Virus record (IMG/VR): IMGVR_UViG_3300042114_000045
Span: 58,780-122,779 of that record
Direction: 5' to 3' (one strand)
Length of the DNA stretch: 64,000 nucleotides
Source: a virus
Shown here: one piece after another, positions 40,858 to 47,691 of the stretch
Layout of the letters: each line of letters opens with the position of its first letter
Numbering within the stretch: position 1 is the stretch's first letter
Made by a program: the position numbers and the translations under genes
Notes under the pieces: model-generated
Database searches by the model: none
Told to the model about the DNA's origin: nothing
The model's input: only the letters and a program-made list of their open reading frames with translations

Positions 40858-41061
40858 CTAGTGATATATAGTAGAATAAATTCTCACATTAAGCTGATTA
40901 GTATAAAATAAGAGTGTCATCACCTTTGTTATAATGTTATACTAATATTCAGCTGCAGACTACCGCTTCGCTAACGTCTGCAGCTGAAGGGATGCGGCGT
41001 TCGAACCTGGAGACAGGATCCTACATGTTAAACCCTGTAAAACGGTACTATATATCACTAG
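40858..41061 (+). ncRNA. Retron-like RNA element E1 (msr-msd architecture)
   Basis: Arms CTAGTGATATATAGTA (40858-40873) and its perfect complement at 41046-41061 (16 bp). G at 40874 follows the 5' arm (TA|GAA). Short hairpin 40897-40906/40937-40946, loop motif GTCATCACCTTTG at 40916-40928. Long hairpin 40948-40960/40976-40988 (13 bp perfect) with 15-nt loop. AAAACGG precedes the 3' arm. Confidence 0.8.
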
Positions 41062-41075
41062 TGGGTAAAACCACC

Positions 41076-41313
41076 ACAATACTCACTAAGTATAGAAACC
41101 TTACCCAATCATAACATGATTGTTATTGTATAAGAATGTAATCATCTTTGATATATAGCAGTAACAGTATTCATGTTTTAGAAAACCTGAAATTTCTTCT
41201 TAAAATTTTCTAACGAAAATTTATAATCAGAAATATTCACGAAATCTAAAACATGAATCATCCGGGTCCATGCATACGCTGCACAAAAAACGGTATACTT
41301 AGGTAAGTATTGT
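41076..41313 (+). ncRNA. Retron-like RNA element E2
   Basis: Arms 41076-41094 and 41294-41313 (17 pairs, small internal loop). G at 41095 follows the 5' arm. Short hairpin 41121-41132/41154-41166 with GTAATCATCTTTG at 41138-41150. Long hairpin 41169-41182/41245-41258 (14 bp perfect) with further nested pairing inside (AAATTTTC/GAAAATTT). AAAACGG precedes the 3' arm, which shares 10 nt with the 5' arm of E3. Confidence 0.8.
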
Positions 41314-41550
41314 AAAACACATAGAACTTATTTAATTTATATAAATAGAAATATTATAAAGTTAAAGCGTCTCACTAGTAGTTTTAGAAGAATGTAATCA
41401 TCTTTGGTAAATAGGAACTACTGCAGATGAGATGACAAAAGTTCCCGTTGAGGAGAACTCATGGCCGCAGGCCAAACGTTCTCCTCGGCTGGGAACAAAT
41501 GTCATCTCATCCTGCTGGTGCGCAAAATCGTATGTGTTTTACAATACTTA
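41304..41550 (+). ncRNA. Retron-like RNA element E3
   Basis: The best arms of the array: TAAGTATTGTAAAACACATA (41304-41323) and a 20-nt perfect complement at 41531-41550. G at 41324. Short hairpin 41377-41385/41414-41422 with GTAATCATCTTTG at 41394-41406 (19 nt identical to E2). Long hairpin 41426-41437/41500-41511 (12 bp) containing nested GTTCCC/GGGAAC, GAGGAGAAC/GTTCTCCTC and TGGCC/GGCCA stems. Confidence 0.82.
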
Positions 41551-41684
41551 TAGTAGACTTTTTGTAGAAAAAGGAACGGTAGAAGTATCATCGCCGAACT
41601 TAAGACTTTTTCTAATGTATTTTCAAAGAATATCTGATTAGAACGTAATAACTAAACGATATTCTTATAGTACTATATAGTATT
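41543..41684 (+). ncRNA. Retron-like RNA element E4 (compact)
   Basis: The shortest copy. Arms AATACTTATAGTA (41543-41555) and TACTATATAGTATT (41671-41684), 13 pairs with one bulge. G at 41556. Short hairpin AGAAAAAG/CTTTTTCT (41566-41573/41606-41613) with GTATCATCGCCG at 41585-41596. Long hairpin AAGAATATC/GATATTCTT (41626-41634/41658-41666). Its arms overlap those of E3 by 8 nt and E5 by 2 nt. Confidence 0.6.
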
Positions 41685-41902
41685 AAAAATATTTAAGGGT
41701 ATAGAATTAAATTTCAATAAACTAGCTTGTAATAGTAGGAAGGTGTATCACCTCTGCTATAACGCTATTACATTAGACTAGTTTAGCGCACCCGCCCACT
41801 GTCCCTAAGTTGCGCCCTATCGGGCTGCACTTTAAGACAGTCAGCTACAGCGCTAAACTAGTCAACGTTTTGAAAAAAAGGTATACCCTTAAATATTTTT
41901 AA
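41683..41902 (+). ncRNA. Retron-like RNA element E5
   Basis: Perfect 21-bp arms at 41683-41703 and 41882-41902. G at 41704 (TATA|GAA). Short hairpin TGTAATAG/CTATTACA (41728-41735/41765-41772) with GTATCACCTCTG at 41745-41756. Long hairpin 41776-41789/41850-41863 (14 bp perfect), nested ACTGTC/GACAGT and GCCC/GGGC inside. A7 then GGTATA leads into the 3' arm, which ends at the helicase ribosome site. Confidence 0.82.
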
Positions 41903-41914
41903 GAAAGAAGAAAC

Positions 41915-43345
41915 ATGATATCATACACAGACGAACAAGAAGCTATAATAGATTTAGCACAAAACCCACAAGTACATCTAATTAAGGTATCTTCAGTTGC
42001 AGGATCAGGAAAAACGCATACACTAAAAGGAGTAGCAAGAGCACTAAACTCAACTAACGCACTATACACTGCCTTTAATGCAGCTGTAATAGATGAAGGT
42101 AGACTTACATTTCCTAAAAATGTAACCTGCAAAACATTAGATGCAATAGCATATCAATATGTAGTTAGACCTCATAAATATAAAATAGAAAATTTTACTA
42201 TTGATAGTATTAAAGAAAAATTACAACCACATGTAAAAAGACAAATTATTAAAGCGATGGAAGATTTTTTCAAATCAGCTTCATTAGACTTAATGTCTAT
42301 TACAGCTACTATTGAGAAAAAATATGCTACAATTGCAATAGCATATATTGAAAAGATGGTAGAAGGAGAAGTTCCAGTAACATTCGATTTCTGCAAGAAA
42401 TACCTATACCTACAAATGGTAGAAGGCAACGTAGTTATAGACGAATATGATTTAGTAATGCTTGATGAAGCAGGAGATATTTCAGAAGTTACAATAGAAA
42501 TATTTAAACGAATCATAGCTAACAAAAAGATAATGGTTGGTGATCCACATCAAAACATCTACAGTTTCCTCAATACAGTTAATGGATTTGAAGTGCTAAA
42601 AAACGAAGGTGTAGAACTAGCATTATCACAATCGTTCAGAGTTTCAGAACAAATAGCTGTAAATATAGAACGTTTTTGTAGAAGACACTTAAATCCTAAT
42701 ATGCATTTCCGTGGTATTCACATAGAAGATAAAACGATTAAATCAAGAGCATTTATATCCCGTACAAACTCAACTATGATATCAAGAATGATGGATCTAC
42801 ACGGTGAAAACATAAATTATACACTCCTTAGAACTCCAAAAGAAATATTCAAATTACCGTTAGCCCTTATATCAATATCAGGAAATAAACCTGTAGATAA
42901 AGAATTCGCATATCTACAAACAGACAAAAATAATTATTTAAAAAGTAACTTATTTGACGAAGCCGGTAAAAGAATGACATTCCATAGATATCTTAGAGAA
43001 TTACACAGCGATGACGTAAACTTAGTATCAGCATTACGACTTTTAGAAACACACTCATACGGAGAAATATTTGATTGTTACAAAAAAGCTCATGAGCAAC
43101 CAAAGAAAAGACAAACCATTGTAGTAACTACGGCTCATGTCTGCAAAGGTCAAACTTACGACTCAGTATTTATTGAAGATGACCTAAATAAAAGTGTAAC
43201 AAAAGCTATAAAAAGTAATAAAGGAACTGAAGAAGAACTTACTGAATTAAACCTATATTACGTAGCTGTATCACGAGCTAGGGTAGAATTGACAAATGCA
43301 ACAGTATTAGACTACGAAGAAAAACCAGAAAAAAAGAATAAATAA
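41915..43345 (+). CDS. UvrD/Rep-type SF1 helicase
   Basis: 476 residues. Walker A KVSSVAGSGKTHTLKG, motif Ia region LYTAFNAAVIDEG, Walker B DLVMLDEAGDIS, motif III MVGDPHQNIYSF, motif IV SQSFRVSEQIA, and motifs V-VI TTAHVCKGQTYDSVFIEDD and LYYVAVSRARVEL. Short for UvrD and close to F-box-helicase-like phage enzymes. Unwinds DNA 3'-5' in replication or repair. Its ribosome site lies just downstream of the 3' arm of E5, so folding or processing of that RNA could affect its translation. Confidence 0.9.
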   Translation: MISYTDEQEAIIDLAQNPQVHLIKVSSVAGSGKTHTLKGVARALNSTNALYTAFNAAVIDEGRLTFPKNVTCKTLDAIAYQYVVRPHKYKIENFTIDSIKEKLQPHVKRQIIKAMEDFFKSASLDLMSITATIEKKYATIAIAYIEKMVEGEVPVTFDFCKKYLYLQMVEGNVVIDEYDLVMLDEAGDISEVTIEIFKRIIANKKIMVGDPHQNIYSFLNTVNGFEVLKNEGVELALSQSFRVSEQIAVNIERFCRRHLNPNMHFRGIHIEDKTIKSRAFISRTNSTMISRMMDLHGENINYTLLRTPKEIFKLPLALISISGNKPVDKEFAYLQTDKNNYLKSNLFDEAGKRMTFHRYLRELHSDDVNLVSALRLLETHSYGEIFDCYKKAHEQPKKRQTIVVTTAHVCKGQTYDSVFIEDDLNKSVTKAIKSNKGTEEELTELNLYYVAVSRARVELTNATVLDYEEKPEKKNK

Positions 43346-43357
43346 ACGGAGAGAAAA

Positions 43358-45679
43358 ATGAATGATAAATTAATGTTCAAAGAAGAACTAGATAAGAATA
43401 ATGTATTTTCAGGCAAGTTACCAGAAATACTAATACAATTAGCAGGTTCAATAAACAACTACAGAATTCCTTATAGAATGAAATTAGCAATAGCTGTATC
43501 AGAATTTATACTATTCTTTTCTCAATTTCAAAAAAAGATTAAATTATACGACGGAGCTTTAATACCTATCAACAGTATCACATTCTGTATAGCAGGATCT
43601 GGAGCTGGTAAAGATAGCTCAAAAGATGCTGTAAGAACTTGTTTTGGTGAAGCCTACCAAGTTATTAATGAAACTAGAAAAACAAATGCTAAAAATATAG
43701 CAATTGAAGCCGCTAGAAAAGAAGGAAAAGATAATCCAACAGAATTTGATGTATGGAAAGAGTACTACTCTCATCCATCTTCACTATTCTCAGCACCAAA
43801 CTCAACACTCGAAGGACTAACATCAGATTTCAATCGTCTTGAAGATGAAGGTTTAGGAGCTGGTTTCGTATACTCAGGAGAAATCGGAGACGAATTTGGT
43901 AATGGTATTGACTTACTAATGCAATTTATGGCAGAAGTATACGATAAAGGTTCAAAAGAAGTTAAAGCCTTAAAGGGTAAAGAATCTCAATTAAAACCAT
44001 TATACAATTTCCCTGTATCAGCATTATTTATGGGATCACAAGCAGGAATTTTATTTGAACAAGATATAAAACATAAGTTTAGAAAAGCGTTTAACTCAAA
44101 ATTAGCTCGTAGATCATACTTTATGTATGCACCTGACGAGGAAAAAAGACCAGATTTTGGCGGAAATATAGCAAAATTTGATAAATGGACAGCTCAATGT
44201 AAATCTGATGCGTATGATAACCGTACTAAAGCAATAGCTTCTATTAACACAATAGTACCAGCATTGATAAATGGCTCTACAGAACCATTAACGTTAGCAC
44301 CAGAAGTTCAAAAAATTTATGATCGCTACACAGCGTACAACGAAGAAGTGGCAGAATCAGAGATTGAACATCAATACCCAATATCAAAACTTGTCAGAAA
44401 ACACTTACAATGGAAAGCATTAAAATTCGCTGGTGCAATAGCAATGTTTCACGGTAGAGACATAATTTCAATATCAGATTACGTATCAGCTGTAACTTAC
44501 TGTGAACAACTAAATAGAGATATGGAGTTATTTGAAGCAGAATTGGCAAAACAGCCTCACGAAGTATTTGCAGACTACATGAACGTAAACTGTGGAACAG
44601 ATGGTAAAAGTCATATGTCATTCCATACTATCAAAAAACTTGGTTATATATCTTCAACTGGAACTACTGAAGCAAGAGTACACGAACTGGTAAAACTAGC
44701 TGCATCATATGACAAAACTGGTATTTATACAGTATGTGATGAAGGTGTATGTTTTGAACGGCAACAACTTACTGATATTATTAACATATCGTATCTACCA
44801 ATTGATAACACCGAGTTATTCAAAGCATTAGCAAGAAATGCATCAAAAGATGAGCTAGACGATATAAAACGAAGAATAGCAAATCAAACAACCTATGGTT
44901 ACGAACATTACGATACGACATTCGCTGAATTAGCAGATATGTTACAAGGTGATTTTGCCTATACTCCATTCAAACTGCGGGATTCTAATGATAAACTAGC
45001 TAAGTATGATAAAGAGAAGCATAAAAACGCCAAAGGCGGAGTAAGAGGTAAAGATAACATAGTTGGTGGATGTAAATGGGTAGTATTAGACGTAGATGAC
45101 TCAACGTTAACTGCAGAAGAAGTAGACTTTATGCTGTCAGATATAAATCACCATATATCTTTAACTTCAAATGGTGCAAACCACAAGAAATTTAGGATAC
45201 TGCTTGAATTAGATTCGATAGTAGATATTCCAGATATACAATGGAAGCATTTCATTGGGTTAATAAGTGAGCATATTGCAATCAAAGCAGATCCACTACC
45301 AAAAGCTCAGATATTCTTCAGCTATGCTGATAGACAAATCTGGTCAATGGTAGACGCAGAACCATTACCAGCTAAAAACTTTATAATTGACTCAGCTGAA
45401 CTCGTAGCTAAAAAAGAACGAGTTAAAAAAGAAATTAACCCAGCTCAGAAAAAAGCTGCATTAAATGATCCATTAACTACGTTTCACTATGCTTACGAAG
45501 CAGCAGATGGGGAAGGTAGTAGATCACTAATCAGAGCAGCGTTACACGCTAAAGATTTAGGTGCAGACCAAGAAACAGTTACTCAACTTATGCATGACAT
45601 AAATGACTACTGGGCATATTCAATGCCTGAAGAAAGATTTGGGCGCACGATATTAACATATGTAGAACGTCTATTTTAA
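43358..45679 (+). CDS. Primase-helicase (DUF3987-like ATPase plus AEP-type primase)
   Basis: 773 residues. N-terminal half: ITFCIAGSGAGKDSSKDAVR (P-loop-like, Gly-rich) and VYSGEIGDEF as the acidic motif, as in DUF3987-type phage ATPases. C-terminal part: KWVVLDVDDSTLTAEEVDFM (DxD), SLTSNGANHKKFRILLELD (SxH and KxR of archaeo-eukaryotic primases) and IFFSYADRQIW. Domain order with ATPase first and primase second is reversed relative to many phage primase-helicases. Likely primes and drives replication with the PolA-type polymerase. Confidence 0.75.
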   Translation: MNDKLMFKEELDKNNVFSGKLPEILIQLAGSINNYRIPYRMKLAIAVSEFILFFSQFQKKIKLYDGALIPINSITFCIAGSGAGKDSSKDAVRTCFGEAYQVINETRKTNAKNIAIEAARKEGKDNPTEFDVWKEYYSHPSSLFSAPNSTLEGLTSDFNRLEDEGLGAGFVYSGEIGDEFGNGIDLLMQFMAEVYDKGSKEVKALKGKESQLKPLYNFPVSALFMGSQAGILFEQDIKHKFRKAFNSKLARRSYFMYAPDEEKRPDFGGNIAKFDKWTAQCKSDAYDNRTKAIASINTIVPALINGSTEPLTLAPEVQKIYDRYTAYNEEVAESEIEHQYPISKLVRKHLQWKALKFAGAIAMFHGRDIISISDYVSAVTYCEQLNRDMELFEAELAKQPHEVFADYMNVNCGTDGKSHMSFHTIKKLGYISSTGTTEARVHELVKLAASYDKTGIYTVCDEGVCFERQQLTDIINISYLPIDNTELFKALARNASKDELDDIKRRIANQTTYGYEHYDTTFAELADMLQGDFAYTPFKLRDSNDKLAKYDKEKHKNAKGGVRGKDNIVGGCKWVVLDVDDSTLTAEEVDFMLSDINHHISLTSNGANHKKFRILLELDSIVDIPDIQWKHFIGLISEHIAIKADPLPKAQIFFSYADRQIWSMVDAEPLPAKNFIIDSAELVAKKERVKKEINPAQKKAALNDPLTTFHYAYEAADGEGSRSLIRAALHAKDLGADQETVTQLMHDINDYWAYSMPEERFGRTILTYVERLF

Positions 45680-45691
45680 AGGATTAAGAAA

Positions 45692-45931
45692 ATGACAAAA
45701 GAACAAGAAGACTTAATAGATTTATTGTACGATAATATAAAATCAGTTGATAAAATATACGAAAGTGACAGTAATGGTCCAGACTATGTAAATTGCCCTA
45801 TGTGTGGTGCGTTTGAAAAAGTTAAGATAAGAAATGGTGGTACCAAAGATGTAGCAACTATGGGAACATTGAATCACGATGATACTTGTCCATATATATT
45901 AATAAGTAAATTAAAACAAACAAAGGAATAA
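45692..45931 (+). CDS. Small zinc-binding protein, 79 aa
   Basis: YVNCPMCGAFEKVKI then LNHDDTCPYILI gives a C-x2-C...H-x4-C site, a restriction-alleviation (Lar)-like or small zinc-finger pattern. RBS AAAGGA. Function unknown. Confidence 0.65.
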   Translation: MTKEQEDLIDLLYDNIKSVDKIYESDSNGPDYVNCPMCGAFEKVKIRNGGTKDVATMGTLNHDDTCPYILISKLKQTKE

Positions 45932-45932
45932 C

Positions 45933-46133
45933 ATGTTAAACGATATGGAAAACAATGAATGTTACGAAAAACACGTAGATGTAATAGAAGAACAGGCTTA
46001 TGTAGCTTATAAAGAAGTACAAAATGCGTTAAATGTATTAACAACAAAAGAAAATATATTTCTGTTAGACGCAGAACAATTACTTGATTTGTTTGACGTA
46101 GTTAATCACGCAATTAAGTACAGTGGAGAGTAG
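45933..46133 (+). CDS. Small hypothetical protein, 66 aa
   Basis: Acidic, helical; starts one base after the previous stop. No motif. Confidence 0.55.
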   Translation: MLNDMENNECYEKHVDVIEEQAYVAYKEVQNALNVLTTKENIFLLDAEQLLDLFDVVNHAIKYSGE

Positions 46134-46134
46134 T

Positions 46135-46584
46135 ATGAAACTTTTTGCAGCAATAGATCCAGGAGCTAATGGAGCTCTATGTATCATATCAGAAGAAGGT
46201 GTAGCAGAATTCTATGACTTCGCTAAAGTAGGTCTAATAGGCTATGCCAAAGCACTCAAATCTATTGATATACCATTAACTATGGTAGCAGTAGAAGCAG
46301 TAAGCGCAATGCCTGGTCAAGGAGTTTCTTCGATGTTCAGTTTTGGTCAACGACTAGGAGAACTAGAAGGTATGCTCATAACCTTAGAAATAGGCTATGA
46401 AAAAGTAAGACCACAAAAATGGCAAAAACTATGTGCAGTACCTCCAAAATCTGGTAAAAAAGGTATTTCCGAAACTATGACTAAACTTTACCCAAAACTT
46501 CCTCTAGCAGGACCAAAAGGTGGAATAATGGACGGTAGATGTGATGCTCTAGGTCTAGCACATTATCTGCGTAAAACGTACTAG
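46135..46584 (+). CDS. RuvC-like Holliday junction resolvase
   Basis: 149 residues from ATG 46135 (GGAGAG at 46123-46128; an upstream in-frame ATG at 46123 would overlap the previous gene). LFAAIDPGANGALCII carries the first Asp, MVAVEAVSAMPGQGVSSMFSF the Glu, and MDGRCDALGLAHYLRK the final Asp pair. RNase H-fold resolvases of this size cut branched DNA before packaging. Confidence 0.87.
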   Translation: MKLFAAIDPGANGALCIISEEGVAEFYDFAKVGLIGYAKALKSIDIPLTMVAVEAVSAMPGQGVSSMFSFGQRLGELEGMLITLEIGYEKVRPQKWQKLCAVPPKSGKKGISETMTKLYPKLPLAGPKGGIMDGRCDALGLAHYLRKTY

Positions 46585-46592
46585 GAGTTACA

Positions 46593-47258
46593 ATGGAATT
46601 TGAAATAGTAAAAAGTATAAACCATACGTATTCCTCAAGTCTAGAAACTATTTTAGAAACTTTAAATAATTTACCTGACTTAATAGCATGCGACTTTGAA
46701 GCAGCTTCTCGTTGGACGGACACAGAAAAACAAACGATGAAAGATTTTCTTAAAGAAGAAAAACTAAATCCAACTACTGACCATGAAGAAATAAGATTGA
46801 TAAACCAATATATTGAATCTACAGGATTATCACACCCAACACTTACCTATATAACACATTTTTCGGTAGCTTGGTCAGAAGTAGACTCATTTGTAGCAAT
46901 TCTTGATACAGAGGAAAAACGTAAAGCTGTATGCAACTGGCTAGTTAATACAGATCGTAAACAGATATGGCATAACTTATCATTCGACGGTAAACTAATT
47001 AACTACCATACAGGGAAGTTACCACGGAACTACGAGGATACAGAAATTTTAACTAGATGTCTACTTAACCGCGTTAAAACTGATGAAGCTAAATCCTCAT
47101 TAAAACACCTAATGGGGTACAGATACGGAGATTGGGCAGTTACAAAAGATAACTTTAACTTAGCAAATCTATATGATGAACAACTAATAGAATACGCAGC
47201 TATTGACTCTTGTGCAACCTACGCTTTATACAATGAAATATTAGGGTACTTAAAATAG
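46593..47258 (+). CDS. 3'-5' exonuclease (PolA-type, separate gene)
   Basis: 221 residues. LPDLIACDFEAASRW has the DxE motif (Exo I), IWHNLSFDGKLINYH Exo II, and LIEYAAIDSCATYALYNEI the Exo III Asp. This is the proofreading domain that in E. coli Pol I or T7 polymerase is joined to the polymerase. Here it is its own gene, separated from the polymerase by a retron-like RNA and a small membrane protein. Confidence 0.85.
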   Translation: MEFEIVKSINHTYSSSLETILETLNNLPDLIACDFEAASRWTDTEKQTMKDFLKEEKLNPTTDHEEIRLINQYIESTGLSHPTLTYITHFSVAWSEVDSFVAILDTEEKRKAVCNWLVNTDRKQIWHNLSFDGKLINYHTGKLPRNYEDTEILTRCLLNRVKTDEAKSSLKHLMGYRYGDWAVTKDNFNLANLYDEQLIEYAAIDSCATYALYNEILGYLK

Positions 47259-47484
47259 TTAGATTATATAAGCAATATACCTATTTATATAGAACATATA
47301 ACTCATAAACTAAGATAAGAGAATGTATCATCTCCGTTGTGTATCTTAGTTAAAGATGAGTTCAACAATCGCTCCAGCAGAGCTTACGCATTGTTGAACT
47401 CATCTGGACTCCAGTATACCTGCGGGCCCTGCCACGGTGGACTGGTTTCAGGTATATAGATAGTATATTGTTTATATAACCTAA
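47259..47484 (+). ncRNA. Retron-like RNA element E6 (remote copy)
   Basis: Arms at 47259-47279 and 47464-47484: 21 positions, one A/C mismatch, one G-U, extendable with a bulge through ATACCTAT. TATA|GAA with G at 47292. Short hairpin AACTAAGATA/TATCTTAGTT (47308-47317/47342-47351) carrying GTATCATCTCCG at 47325-47336. Long hairpin 47354-47369/47390-47405 (16 bp perfect) with a GCTC/GAGC inner stem. AGGTATA precedes the 3' arm. Confidence 0.78.
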
Positions 47485-47503
47485 TTAAATAACAGCATAC
47501 TGG

Positions 47504-47538
47504 TAATTAACCTTAAAAACAACTCATAATTAACCTTA
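47504..47538 (+). repeat. 12-bp direct repeat before the polymerase genes
   Basis: TAATTAACCTTA occurs at 47504-47515 and 47527-47538, just upstream of the small membrane gene. Could be a protein-binding or promoter element. Confidence 0.4.
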
Positions 47539-47571
47539 TTGCGTAAATAAGTGTAATTGAAAGGAACGAAC

Positions 47572-47691
47572 ATGGAAACAGATATAAACATACCCGATTG
47601 GGTAGTTGCAGTAATTGCTGGTTTTGGAACTGTACAAGTACTGGCATTAACGTACTTCGGTATATGGATGACTTGGACATGGAAGAAATAA
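47572..47691 (+). CDS. Small single-pass membrane protein, 39 aa
   Basis: Good AAAGGAACGAAC site before ATG 47572. METDINIPDWVVAVIAGFGT is followed by a transmembrane helix and a short WTWKK tail. Overlaps the polymerase start by ~28 bp in another frame, so translation is probably coupled. Confidence 0.6.
   Translation: METDINIPDWVVAVIAGFGTVQVLALTYFGIWMTWTWKK

Noticed and set aside
40858-41902. CRISPR array
   Set aside because: The repeated parts are hairpin RNAs of 142-247 nt with different sequences and share only short motifs; there are no identical direct repeats with regular spacers and no cas genes.
40087-41914. Diversity-generating retroelement
   Set aside because: The RT has QGxxxSP rather than the DGR-type SQ motif, and I see no template/variable repeat pair with A-specific changes, no Avd gene and no C-type lectin target nearby.
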